Positions 17,473-26,428 of a stretch of 64,000 nt of DNA are shown here, in pieces. Source of the DNA: Rhodococcus koreensis (lineage in GTDB: Bacteria > Actinomycetota > Actinomycetes > Mycobacteriales > Mycobacteriaceae); the NCBI RefSeq assembly GCF_900105905.1, contig NZ_FNSV01000005.1:5084001-5148000 (forward strand), given 5' to 3'. Position 1 is the first letter of the stretch, and every line of letters starts with the position of its first letter. The position numbers and the translations under genes were made by a program. A model generated the notes under the pieces. That model was not told the DNA's origin. It saw only the letters and a program-made list of their open reading frames with translations, and made no database searches.

Positions 17473-18231
17473 TTACTGACGGGCGGCGGCCGGTGCGTCG
17501 GCGCGGAGCAGACTGCCGGCGCCGGGGATGTCGACGGTGAGGTCGAGGGCGCGCAGCAGGCTGTAAGCGCCGGCGGTGGCGGCGGAGAGGACGGGCAACC
17601 CGAACTCGTCCTCGGCGGCCTGCACCAGGGGAAGCGAGGGCATCTGCACGCAGGCGGAGATCACGAGTGCGTCCACGCCCTGCAGGTCCAGGGATCGGGC
17701 GGCGTCCATCACCCGGTCGCCGGGGATGCATCCGACCTCGGCGTTGTCGGCGACCTCGAGTGCGCGCCAGTCGTGGACCTGGATGCCTTCGGCCTCGATA
17801 TACGCGACGACCTGCTCCGCGAGGGGGCGCAGGTAGGGGGTGACGAGCGCGATGCGCTCGGCCCCGATCGCCCGGAGCGCTTCGATCAGCGCGCCGGCAC
17901 TCGAGCGGACCGCCGCCTCGGAGCCGCCGGTGGCGAGTTGTTCGGCGACCAGCCCTTCGACGCGCTGATGCTCACCCGGTCCGACCGACATCAGCGCGAC
18001 CAGGCAGGCGTAGAGGACGGCGTCGACTCCGGCGTCGCCGAGTTCGAGAATGCACCGCTCACGCTGGGCATTCATCGCCCGCAGTTGCTCGGGCGAGACG
18101 GCCTGCATGCGCATCCGGCTCGAGTGGAACGAGAACTGTGCGTCGGCGTGCTGACCGAGCAGCGCCGGCATCTCCGTCTCGACGGTCACATTGGAACTCG
18201 GGACGACGAGTCCGATGCGATGAATCCCCAT
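17473..18231 (-). CDS. Maleate cis-trans isomerase / Asp-Glu racemase superfamily protein
   Basis: A 252-residue protein beginning MGIHRIGLVVPSSNVTVETE, which matches maleate isomerases. The two catalytic cysteines are in AVLYACLVALMS and LVISACVQMPS. The ATG at 18229-18231 has AAGGGC upstream; the longer frame runs into the divergent promoter. Maleate isomerase ends nicotinate-type and some gentisate-type pathways by making fumarate, so the operon probably degrades a ring that gives maleate or a derivative. It is the first gene after the minus-strand promoter at 18310-18338. Confidence 0.85.
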   Translation of the reverse strand: MGIHRIGLVVPSSNVTVETEMPALLGQHADAQFSFHSSRMRMQAVSPEQLRAMNAQRERCILELGDAGVDAVLYACLVALMSVGPGEHQRVEGLVAEQLATGGSEAAVRSSAGALIEALRAIGAERIALVTPYLRPLAEQVVAYIEAEGIQVHDWRALEVADNAEVGCIPGDRVMDAARSLDLQGVDALVISACVQMPSLPLVQAAEDEFGLPVLSAATAGAYSLLRALDLTVDIPGAGSLLRADAPAAARQ

Positions 18232-18307
18232 GGTGTGCCCTTCTGATGTCGATTTGTCGCGAAGCGGGGGAGTGAGCACCCCGGCGCGCGGTGATTTACG
18301 CTCATGC

Positions 18308-18338
18308 CGAGTATTCGACGTTCGCGACAATTCGTCAA
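18308..18338 (-). promoter_or_regulatory. Promoter for the maleate isomerase operon with overlapping operator-like motif
   Basis: On the minus strand TTGACG (18333-18338), a 17-base spacer and AATACT (18310-18315) form a sigma-70-type promoter. The -10 lies inside GTCGAATACTCG, which also overlaps the -10 of the divergent promoter. This arrangement suggests one repressor controls both operons. Confidence 0.65.
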
Positions 18339-18397
18339 GCCCCCACGTCCGGGCCCGTAGGCAGCGCCCGGGACGTGACTGCTCTCACAGCCTGCTC

Positions 18398-18430
18398 TTG
18401 ACATGTCATCAGACACGTCGAATACTCGAC
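18398..18430 (+). promoter_or_regulatory. Promoter for the hyuA operon with overlapping palindromic operator
   Basis: TTGACA (18398-18403), a 17-base spacer and AATACT (18421-18426) make a near-consensus promoter. The near-palindrome GTCGAATACTCGAC (18417-18430) covers the -10. The inverse copy of its first 12 bases covers the -10 of the divergent promoter about 105 bases away. Confidence 0.7.
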
Positions 18431-18508
18431 ATTGACGTAAGACGGTGTTGGAGGACGACCTCGCACCGGTCGGGAACTTCCACCTCATTTCGAAGGAGCG
18501 CAGAGGTA

Positions 18509-20611
18509 ATGGCATATGTGATCGGAGTGGACGTCGGTGGCACGTTCACGGATGCGGTATTGGACGACAATGCCGGCACAGTTCTCGCCGCGAAGGCTCC
18601 CTCGACCCCGCCGGACTATTCGCAGGGCGTGATCGACGTCCTCGACGTGCTCGCCGAGCAACTGGGGTGTCCGGTCGAGGAGATGCTGGCGAACACACAC
18701 CACATCGCGCACGGGACCACGTCCTCGCTCAATGCCCTGGTCATGGGGAACGTGCCGCCGGTGGGGTTCCTCACCACCAAGGGTCACCGCGACTCGATCT
18801 ACATCATGAACGTCGAGGGGCGGTATCTGGGCAGCTCCCCGGAGCAGCTGCAGAACGTGATGGGGCAGAGCAAGTCTCACGGCCTGGTACCGAAGAAGCA
18901 TGCCCTCGAGGTGACGGAGCGCCTGGACCGCGACGGCAACATCGTCGTGGCACTGGACGAGGATTCCGCCCGCGAGGCGATTCACGCCCTCGTCGACGAC
19001 GGAGTGTCGGGCATCGCGGTCTCGCTGCTCTGGTCGTTCCGCAACCCGGCGCACGAGCAGCGGATCCGCGAACTCGTCCACGAGATCGACCCGACGATGT
19101 TCGTGTCCCTGTCGAGTGAGGTGAGCCCGCGTATCCGCGAGTTCGCCCGCAACGCGACCACCATCATGAGCACCCAGATCGGCCCCGGGCTGCGGGACTA
19201 CCTCGGCGAACTGGAGACGAAGCTGCGTGACCGGAAGCTCGCCGGACCGCTGCTGGTGATGCAGAGCAACGGCGGCGCCGTCGCCGCCGCCGAGGCGCCG
19301 AAGAACGCGATCAGCACCGTCGGATCGGTGCTCACCGGCGGCGTCGTCGGAGCGGTGTCGCTCGGCACCCAGCTCGGGCACCGCAACATCATCGCCACCG
19401 ACGTCGGCGGCACCACCTTCCTCGTCGGACTCGTCGTCGACGGTGAGCCCGTGCGCGCGTCCAGCACGATCATCAACCATCACCCGATCAACGTCCCCAC
19501 CCTCGAGGTGCACGCCATCGGATCCGGCGGCGGCGCGATCGCCTGGGTCGACCAGGGCGGCAACCTGCAGATCGGCCCGCACAGCGCGCAGGCCGTGCCC
19601 GGGCCTGCCTGCTACGGGCAGGGCGGCACCGAACCCACCAACGCCGACGCGAACCTGGTGCTCGGGATCCTGCCCGAACGCGGCCTTCTCGGTGGCCGCA
19701 AACCACTCGACAAAGAACTCGCACGGGAAGCGATCCGCACCAGGATCGCCGAACCCCTGGGCCTGTCGATCGAGGACGCCGCCGCCGCGATCTACGCGGT
19801 GCAGAACGCCCAGACCGGTGACCTGCTCCGCAAGACCGTGGTCGAGGCCGGACACGATCCTCGCGACTTCGTGCTCTACGCATTCGGCGGTGCCGGCCCA
19901 GCGCACTGCGCCGCCTACGCCCGCGAGGTCGGGGTCCGCGAGGTCGTCGTCCCGCTCGGCCAGGTGGCCTCCGCGTTCTCCGCCTACGGTCTGGCGTCGT
20001 CGAACATCGTGCTCGCCGCCGAGCTGTCGGACCCGGCCGCGATGCCACTCGATCCCGTCCGGGCCGAACGCAACTTCGACCAACTCGAGCACCAGGTCCG
20101 GGCAGCGCTCGACCGGCAGGGGCTGAAGTTCACCGGCGTGGAGGTCGAACGGGAAATCGACATGCGCTACACCATGCAGCTGGCGGAGGTGGCGACACCG
20201 GTTCCGGCCGGAAGCCTCGACGCCGAGGGAGTCGCCCGGGCGTCGGACCTGTTCGAGCAGCGCTACGCCGAACTCTACGGACAGGACAGCGGATTCCGGG
20301 AGGCCGGGATCCAGGCGATCACCTACCGGGTGCGCGTCACCGGCGTCCTGCCCTTCTCCCCCACCCTGCCCGAACTGAAATCTGCGGACTCGGCTGACGC
20401 GTCCGCCGCGAAGATCGGCACCCGCAAGGTGTGCCTGGACGGGCGGATCGGCTACACCGACACCGACGTCTACGACTACAGCAAACTGCTCGCCGGACAC
20501 GTCCTCCAGGGCCCCGCGATCGTCGAGGTCCCCACCACGACGGTCGTCGTCCCGCACGAGACCACCGGCACCGTCGACCGCCTCGGCAACCTCAACATCG
20601 TCGCCCAGTAG
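18509..20611 (+). CDS. hyuA: Hydantoinase/oxoprolinase A family protein (HyuA/AcxA-like ATPase subunit)
   Basis: A 700-residue protein with the actin-like ATPase motifs of the family: YVIGVDVGGTFTDAVLDD at the N-terminus, HGTTSSLNALVMG, and NIIATDVGGTTFLVGL. AAGGAG and AGAGG precede ATG 18509; the longer open frame crosses the promoter. HyuA-type subunits use ATP to activate cyclic amides (hydantoins, oxoproline) or ketones and bicarbonate (acetone and acetophenone carboxylases). The HyuB-type partner follows after 12 bases. Whether this pair hydrolyses a lactam or carboxylates a ketone cannot be settled from sequence. Confidence 0.9.
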   Translation: MAYVIGVDVGGTFTDAVLDDNAGTVLAAKAPSTPPDYSQGVIDVLDVLAEQLGCPVEEMLANTHHIAHGTTSSLNALVMGNVPPVGFLTTKGHRDSIYIMNVEGRYLGSSPEQLQNVMGQSKSHGLVPKKHALEVTERLDRDGNIVVALDEDSAREAIHALVDDGVSGIAVSLLWSFRNPAHEQRIRELVHEIDPTMFVSLSSEVSPRIREFARNATTIMSTQIGPGLRDYLGELETKLRDRKLAGPLLVMQSNGGAVAAAEAPKNAISTVGSVLTGGVVGAVSLGTQLGHRNIIATDVGGTTFLVGLVVDGEPVRASSTIINHHPINVPTLEVHAIGSGGGAIAWVDQGGNLQIGPHSAQAVPGPACYGQGGTEPTNADANLVLGILPERGLLGGRKPLDKELAREAIRTRIAEPLGLSIEDAAAAIYAVQNAQTGDLLRKTVVEAGHDPRDFVLYAFGGAGPAHCAAYAREVGVREVVVPLGQVASAFSAYGLASSNIVLAAELSDPAAMPLDPVRAERNFDQLEHQVRAALDRQGLKFTGVEVEREIDMRYTMQLAEVATPVPAGSLDAEGVARASDLFEQRYAELYGQDSGFREAGIQAITYRVRVTGVLPFSPTLPELKSADSADASAAKIGTRKVCLDGRIGYTDTDVYDYSKLLAGHVLQGPAIVEVPTTTVVVPHETTGTVDRLGNLNIVAQ

Positions 20612-20623
20612 GAGCACCCGAAG

Positions 20624-22948
20624 ATGACCATGCAAATTCCCGGCGCCGAAATTTTCTCGAGCCGACCGATCGACCCCGACGAACTCTCACGCTCACTGCC
20701 GCCGTCGCTGCCCGTCCACAGCGTCACCCAGGAACAGATCGACGAACTCGACCCGCTGACCTACGAGGTCATCCGGCACCGGCTGTGGTCGGTCACCGAC
20801 GAGATGGGCGAGGCCCTCAAACGGATGTCCGGCTCCCCCATCGTCACCGACGCGAACGACTTCGACTTCGCGATCAGCGACGAGATCGGCCAGGAAGTCC
20901 AGGTCGGCCTGTACAACACGATGCTCGTCGGCGCCGTCGACCTCGCCATCTACTGGACCCTCCGGCACCGCGCCACCAACCCGGGCATCACCGAGGGCGA
21001 CATGTTCCTGTGCAACGACCCGTGGGTCGGGGGCGGCCTGCACCAGAGCGACGTGATCGTCTACCAGCCGGTCTTCTACGACGGCAAGCTGTTCGGGTGG
21101 ACCAGCGCCATCTGCCACGAACCCGACCTCGGCGGGTCCGGGCTCGGTTCGTTCGACCCGTCGGCGAAGGACGTCTTCTCCGAGTCGTTGCCCACCCCGC
21201 CGATCAAGGTGGTCCGCGACTACGAACTGCAGCGCGACGTCGCCGACGCCTGGGTGCGGCGGTCGCGGGTGCCGATGCTCGTCGGCCTCGACCTGCGCGC
21301 GAAGATCGGCGCCAACACCGTCGGTCGCAACCGTCTGCTCGCGGTGATCGAGCAGTACGGCGCCGACACCGTCAAGGCCGTGATGAAGCGGATGATGGCG
21401 GACGCCGAGGGGCGTCTGCGCGGCAAACTCGACTCGTTGCCGGACGGCACGTGGAAGGCCACCGGCTACCAGGACCAGTCCCATACCGGTGACCGCGGAA
21501 TTCACAAGATCACCGTGGCGATGACGAAGACCGCGGACCATCTCACCTTCGACTTCACCGGCACCGATCCGCAGACCGGTGTCATCAACTGCACGTACGC
21601 CGGCATGCGGGGCGGCGTGATGCTCGCCCTCCTGCCGATCCTCGCGGGTGACATCCCGTGGTCCGCCGGCGGGCTGATGCGCTGCTTCGATCTGGTCTCG
21701 GAAGAGGGCACGATCAACAACGCCACGTTCCCCGCCGCGGTCAGCCGCGGACCGATCGGACCGGCCTGGCTGACGGGCACGCTGATCGCCGAGTGCCTGT
21801 CCCAGATGCTCGACCGTTCCGTCGATCTCGGCAAGAGCGTTCAGGCCGCGTGCTGCGGCACGTGGGACACCGCGGTGATCGCCGGTCTCGATGAGCGGCC
21901 CGAGCAGTCGGTGCCGTTCCTGAACATCATGATGGAACCCATGTCCGGTGGGTACGGGGCCCGCCCGACCGCCGACGGCATGGACACCGGTGGCCTGTTC
22001 TGTATTCCGATGGGCCGGATCCCGGACACCGAGATGACCGAATTCCTCTACCCGCTGCTGACGCTGTGGCGCCGGGAGGAACCCGACTCCGGCGGGCCGG
22101 GACGCCAGCGCGGCGGTGTGAGTGCCTCGATCGCCGTCACCCCGTACGGCACCAGCCTGCCGATGGGATTGGTCCTGGCGTCCGCGGGCAAGGCCGTCGC
22201 CCAGAACAACGGACTCGCAGGCGGTTACCCCGGCAACACCGGGGTGGAAGTCCTCGCCCGCGACACCGGCGTGGTCGAGCAGTTCGCTGCCGGCCGCATC
22301 CCGGGCTCGCTGGACGACCTCGGCGGCGGTCGCGAATTCGGTGCCTGCTACGCCGAAAGCTATGTCGCCCCAGGCGAAGTGCTCTACATGCACTGGCAGG
22401 GCGGCGGCGGATACGGTGACCCCCTGCTGCGCGATCCGGCCGCGGTGGCCGCCGACGTCCGCGAGGGCAAGGTCACCGAGCACGGTGCCGAGACCGTCTA
22501 CGGTGTCGTCCTCGCCGACGGTGACGCCGATGAGATCCGGACCTCGGATCGGCGGGACGCGATGCGCACAGAGCGCCGGAATCGCTCCGGAGGAACCCTG
22601 CCGGACGCCCCCGTGGTCGACCTCGCCGGGGCGCGCAGGCTCGACGACAACCTGGCCGAGGTCACCGTCGGAGACACCCGGGTGATCGCGTGCGCCCAGT
22701 GCGGACGCCTCCTCGGCGACGAGAAGAACAGCACCTCCCTCGATCTGGCGCGGTTCGAGGGCCCGTCGTCGACGGCCGGGCCGCAGGTCACGTCCGATCC
22801 GGCAGAGTACGTGGACGCCCCGGTCGTCTTCCGGCAGTTGTGCTGCCCCGGTTGCTGGACGGCCGTCTACTCCGGCATCGTGCCCGCCGATCACCCCGAT
22901 CACGCCCTCGATGTGGCCCGGCTCCTGCCCGCGGTGGCGGAGCGGTGA
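20624..22948 (+). CDS. hyuB: Hydantoinase B/oxoprolinase family protein fused to a C-terminal zinc ribbon
   Basis: A 774-residue protein. Residues about 40-600 are the HyuB domain: LDPLTYEVIRHRLWSVTDEM, DMFLCNDPWVGGGLHQSDV, GGVNSF-type glycine-rich segments, and MHWQGGGGYGDPLLRDP. The last 100 residues carry CAQC, then CCPGC about 55 residues later, a pattern like the small zinc-binding gamma subunit of acetone carboxylases. Normal hydantoinase B chains are shorter and lack it. The fusion favours a carboxylase-like function but does not prove it. It is followed after 40 bases by the AMP ligase. Confidence 0.87.
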   Translation: MTMQIPGAEIFSSRPIDPDELSRSLPPSLPVHSVTQEQIDELDPLTYEVIRHRLWSVTDEMGEALKRMSGSPIVTDANDFDFAISDEIGQEVQVGLYNTMLVGAVDLAIYWTLRHRATNPGITEGDMFLCNDPWVGGGLHQSDVIVYQPVFYDGKLFGWTSAICHEPDLGGSGLGSFDPSAKDVFSESLPTPPIKVVRDYELQRDVADAWVRRSRVPMLVGLDLRAKIGANTVGRNRLLAVIEQYGADTVKAVMKRMMADAEGRLRGKLDSLPDGTWKATGYQDQSHTGDRGIHKITVAMTKTADHLTFDFTGTDPQTGVINCTYAGMRGGVMLALLPILAGDIPWSAGGLMRCFDLVSEEGTINNATFPAAVSRGPIGPAWLTGTLIAECLSQMLDRSVDLGKSVQAACCGTWDTAVIAGLDERPEQSVPFLNIMMEPMSGGYGARPTADGMDTGGLFCIPMGRIPDTEMTEFLYPLLTLWRREEPDSGGPGRQRGGVSASIAVTPYGTSLPMGLVLASAGKAVAQNNGLAGGYPGNTGVEVLARDTGVVEQFAAGRIPGSLDDLGGGREFGACYAESYVAPGEVLYMHWQGGGGYGDPLLRDPAAVAADVREGKVTEHGAETVYGVVLADGDADEIRTSDRRDAMRTERRNRSGGTLPDAPVVDLAGARRLDDNLAEVTVGDTRVIACAQCGRLLGDEKNSTSLDLARFEGPSSTAGPQVTSDPAEYVDAPVVFRQLCCPGCWTAVYSGIVPADHPDHALDVARLLPAVAER

Positions 22949-22988
22949 CTTTCCGGGTAATCGCACAATGGAGGGAAGGAGGACCGCG

Positions 22989-24686
22989 GTGACATTCTCG
23001 GACTGGGGCGGACGCCTCGTCACGTTCCCCGGCGACCGGGCCGCCCGCTATCGCGACAGCGGGGCGTGGAGCGACGACCCCACCGGGCGGCGGCTGCATC
23101 AGGTCGCCATCCGGTTCCCGGATCGGCCGGCGGTGATCAGCGCGGAAGGCTCGATGAGCTTCGCCGAGCTGGACAGGCGCACCGACGAGATCGCGGCCGG
23201 GCTGATCGGGCTCGGACTCCGCCGACTGGATCCGGTGATCTTTCAGCTGACCAATCGGCTCGAGACGGTCCTTGCGTGGTACGGATGCATCAAGGCCGGG
23301 CTGGTCCCGGTGGCCACCCTGGCCGCGCACCGCATGCACGAGATCGGGCACGTGAGCCGCACGGTCGGCGCCGTCGCCCACGTCGTGGAGGCCGGACTGC
23401 CCACGTTCGACCTCGTCGACTTCGCCCGTGAGCACGCCGACGGCCACCCCAGCATCCGGCACGTCATCACCGTCGGGGACGGGGCGGGCTCCGGCGGGCC
23501 GGACGTGATTCGACTCGAGGATCTCGGGGCCGGCGCCGATCCCGGTGCGGCCCGGGCCGCCGTCGAGGAGATCGAGGCGCACACCGATCCGCTCGACGTC
23601 GCCGCGTTCCAGCTGTCCGGGGGCACCACCGGTGTCCCCAAGGTCATTCCGCGGATCCACGCCGAGTACTGGAACAACGCCCGGATGTACGCGCAGCGGC
23701 TCGGATGGGACCAGGACAGCCGGGTGGCGCACCTGATTCCGATCATCCACAACGCCGGAATCTCGTGTGGGCTGCACGCGGCGCACTCGGTCGGCGCGTG
23801 CCTGGTGCTGGCCACCGCCGATGCGCCGACGGCCTTCGAGTTGATGGCGAAGGCGCAGGCGACCGAAGTCCTCATCGGACACGGCCACTACCAGGCGGTG
23901 CTGGGCCCGGACTTCGACAAGGCACGGGAGACGCTGCGTCGCGTCGTCCTGTCCGGTGCCAAGGTCCCCGCCGAATTGTTCGACCGCGTCGACGACGGTG
24001 CCGGCCACTGGGCGGGGCAGTTGTTCGGGATGTCCGAGGGACTGTTCACGGTGACCCCGCTCGACTCCCCCGCGCGGGCCCGCCTGACCACGGTGGGCAC
24101 ACCGATCGCCTCCGACGACGAAATTCGCATCCTCGAACCCGGCGGCGAGAGGGAACTCGCCGACGGTGAGGTGGGTGAATTGTGTTGCCGTGGGCCGTAC
24201 ACCATTCCCGGCTATTTCGACGCGGCCGACCACAACGCGGCCGCCTTCACTCCCGACGGCTTCTACCGCACCGGAGATCTCGCCGCGATCACCGTCGTCG
24301 ACGGCGGGCGCTATCTGTCGATCGAGGGCCGCATCAAGGACCTTATCAACCGGGGCGGTGAGAAGGTCAACGCCGAGGAACTCGAACTACTCCTTCTCGA
24401 GCATTCCGGCATCGCGGATGTCGCGGTCGTCGCCATGCCCGATCCCCGCCTCGGGGAGAAGACGTGTGCGTATCTGATCGCGAGGGATGGGGAAGATGTG
24501 CCGCTCACCGAGATTCAGGAGCACCTCGCGAAACTCGGCGTCGCCAAGTTCAAGTGGCCGGAACGACTCGAGTGGGTACCCTCCCTGCCCCACACGAACG
24601 TGAACAAGATCGACAAGAAGCGGTTGCGTGCCGAGATCGCGGCGAAACTCCTCGCCGAGGCGGACGCGCCCCGCGCGGTCGTGTAG
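22989..24686 (+). CDS. AMP-dependent aryl-acid ligase (EntE/salicylyl-AMP or -CoA ligase-like)
   Basis: A 565-residue acyl-adenylate-forming enzyme. Core motifs are FQLSGGTTGVPKVIPRIH (A3, in the form typical of dihydroxybenzoate/salicylate ligases), GQLFGMSEGLFTVTPLD (A5), FYRTGDLAAI (A7), IKDLINRGGEKVNAEELE (A8) and NVNKIDKKRLR with the catalytic Lys (A10). The start is GTG 22989 with a strong AAGGAGG seven bases upstream. It is the third gene of the hyuA operon, and the next unit encodes a salicylyl-CoA 5-hydroxylase-like enzyme, so it probably activates an aromatic acid as its CoA thioester. A hairpin terminator follows. Confidence 0.88.
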   Translation: MTFSDWGGRLVTFPGDRAARYRDSGAWSDDPTGRRLHQVAIRFPDRPAVISAEGSMSFAELDRRTDEIAAGLIGLGLRRLDPVIFQLTNRLETVLAWYGCIKAGLVPVATLAAHRMHEIGHVSRTVGAVAHVVEAGLPTFDLVDFAREHADGHPSIRHVITVGDGAGSGGPDVIRLEDLGAGADPGAARAAVEEIEAHTDPLDVAAFQLSGGTTGVPKVIPRIHAEYWNNARMYAQRLGWDQDSRVAHLIPIIHNAGISCGLHAAHSVGACLVLATADAPTAFELMAKAQATEVLIGHGHYQAVLGPDFDKARETLRRVVLSGAKVPAELFDRVDDGAGHWAGQLFGMSEGLFTVTPLDSPARARLTTVGTPIASDDEIRILEPGGERELADGEVGELCCRGPYTIPGYFDAADHNAAAFTPDGFYRTGDLAAITVVDGGRYLSIEGRIKDLINRGGEKVNAEELELLLLEHSGIADVAVVAMPDPRLGEKTCAYLIARDGEDVPLTEIQEHLAKLGVAKFKWPERLEWVPSLPHTNVNKIDKKRLRAEIAAKLLAEADAPRAVV

Positions 24687-24717
24687 GGACCGCAGCGCGA
24701 ATCGACTGCGGATCACC

Positions 24718-24755
24718 ACTTTCGGGGCATGCCTGCACAGGTGTGCCCCGAAAGT
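24718..24755 (+). terminator. Hairpin terminator of the hyuA-hyuB-ligase operon
   Basis: A perfect 12-bp stem (ACTTTCGGGGCA at 24718-24729, complement at 24744-24755) with a 14-base loop that can itself form CCTG/CAGG. It lies 32 bases after the ligase stop. A possible promoter for the next gene follows (TTGACC at 24783-24788, AT-rich TAGAATAATC at 24803-24812). Confidence 0.75.
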
Positions 24756-24844
24756 CGTTCACCCCTATTCGTCGCCACTGGATTGACCAATCGACATATA
24801 CGTAGAATAATCAACACAAACGTCACACAGACTGGAGTCAGCCC

Positions 24845-26428
24845 ATGAACCTCGAGCGAGTCGCAGTGATCGGCGGCGGCCCCGGCGGTCTCTACGCCGC
24901 GAGACTGCTCAAGCGAAGCCACCCGGACGCCGAAGTGACCGTCTACGAACAGAGTTCTCCGGACACGACATTCGGATTCGGTGTCGGTCTGGCTTCCCGA
25001 ACCCAGCGCAACCTCCGCGACGCCGACGCCGCGTCGCTGGACGCGATCGTGGCCGCCGCTCACCCGCACGAGATGTCGATGCAGGTCGGGAGCGAGGTCG
25101 CCCGGCTCGCGCACGGCGATCTCCTCGCGATCGCGCGCACGACGCTGCTCGCGGTGCTGCAACAGCACGCCCAGGATGCCGGCGTGCACCTGCGCTTCGG
25201 CGAACGGCGCGAGGCCGCAGATCTCGACGCGGACCTCGTCATCGCGGCGGACGGGATCAACAGCGCCACCCGCACGCAGCTCACCGACGAGTTCGAACCG
25301 CGAATCGACACCGGTGCCGGACTGTATCTGTGGTGCGGGACCGACTTCGCTCTCCCCAGCGCCATCTTCGTCCCGGTCATCACCGAACACGGCACGTTCG
25401 TCGCCCACGCCTACCCGTACGCGGCGGACCGCAGCACCTTCCTCATCGAAACCGATGAAGCCACCTGGCGGCGAGCCGGATTCGACGCGTCCACCGATCG
25501 CACCGCACCCCAGGACAGCGACGAGGTCTCACTGCAGTACCTCCAGGACGCGTTCGCGGAGACCCTGCAGCATCATCGGCTCATCGGAAACCGCACGAAG
25601 TGGATGCGGTTCCGCACCGTCGGCTGCACGCGCTGGCACAGTGGCAACGTCGTGCTCCTCGGCGACGCCGCCCATACCGCGCACTACTCGATCGGGTCCG
25701 GCACCAAACTCGCGATGGAGGACGCCATCGCGCTCGACCACGCCCTGACGAGCGCGGCGAACCTCGACGATGCCCTCACCGAATACGAGCGGATCCGTCG
25801 CCCCGCCGTCGAACACCTTCAGCAGATCGCCCACCGCAGCGAACTCTGGTGGGAATCGTTCCCGCAGCGCATGGACCTACCCGTCGACCAGCTGATGATC
25901 GCGTACATGACCCGGGCGGGAAAGGTCGGTCTGGACCGGTTCGCCGAGTCGGCGCCGACCGTCGTGTCCCAGGGCCTCGCGAGTTACGCGAGCCGGCCCG
26001 CCGGCACCGTGTCCCCCACCGACATCACGGACTGGATCCTCGCACAACCACTGGCCCACCACGGTGCGGACTTCGCCACCAGGATCGCGCCGGCAGACCT
26101 GCGCGACGCACCCACGACGGCGAAGCTCGACGTCGTATCGACCGCCGCCTGGGACGCAGAGGCCGACACCGTCGTCGACAACGCACCGCAGGCGGAGATC
26201 CTCTGGCTCACCGGACCGGACTCCCGCGTCGCCGTGCTGAACCGTCTCGACCTCGCCGAACGTCTACTCCGGGCCACTTCGGCGACCGTCGTCGTCGAGG
26301 CCCCCGAGACCCACCGCGCCGATGTGGCGGCCGGCCTGGCGAGCGCACGAGCGCACCTCGCGTTCTTCACCGAACCGGCGTCCGCGGAACCCGAGCCGGT
26401 CATGTCCGGCACCGGAGCGCCGACATGA
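24845..26428 (+). CDS. FAD-dependent aryl-CoA hydroxylase (salicylyl-CoA 5-hydroxylase-like)
   Basis: A 527-residue flavoprotein monooxygenase. RVAVIGGGPGGLYAARLLKR is the FAD dinucleotide motif, TTFGFGVGLASRTQRNL follows as in SdgC-type hydroxylases, and WHSGNVVLLGDAAHTAHYSI with GSGTKLAMEDAIALDHAL is the GD motif region of that subgroup. The known relatives hydroxylate CoA-bound salicylate or anthranilate. The C-terminal 130 residues are extra and unlike the core. With the ligase gene upstream it suggests a CoA-thioester route for an ortho-substituted aromatic acid. It is translationally coupled to the TetR gene by ATGA. Confidence 0.85.
   Translation: MNLERVAVIGGGPGGLYAARLLKRSHPDAEVTVYEQSSPDTTFGFGVGLASRTQRNLRDADAASLDAIVAAAHPHEMSMQVGSEVARLAHGDLLAIARTTLLAVLQQHAQDAGVHLRFGERREAADLDADLVIAADGINSATRTQLTDEFEPRIDTGAGLYLWCGTDFALPSAIFVPVITEHGTFVAHAYPYAADRSTFLIETDEATWRRAGFDASTDRTAPQDSDEVSLQYLQDAFAETLQHHRLIGNRTKWMRFRTVGCTRWHSGNVVLLGDAAHTAHYSIGSGTKLAMEDAIALDHALTSAANLDDALTEYERIRRPAVEHLQQIAHRSELWWESFPQRMDLPVDQLMIAYMTRAGKVGLDRFAESAPTVVSQGLASYASRPAGTVSPTDITDWILAQPLAHHGADFATRIAPADLRDAPTTAKLDVVSTAAWDAEADTVVDNAPQAEILWLTGPDSRVAVLNRLDLAERLLRATSATVVVEAPETHRADVAAGLASARAHLAFFTEPASAEPEPVMSGTGAPT

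Noticed and set aside
18485..20635. 716-codon minus-strand frame opposite hyuA
   Set aside because: Antisense shadow of a strongly conserved gene; Asp/Val/Gly-rich composition with no domain.
20693..23023. 776-codon minus-strand frame opposite hyuB
   Set aside because: Antisense shadow with biased composition.
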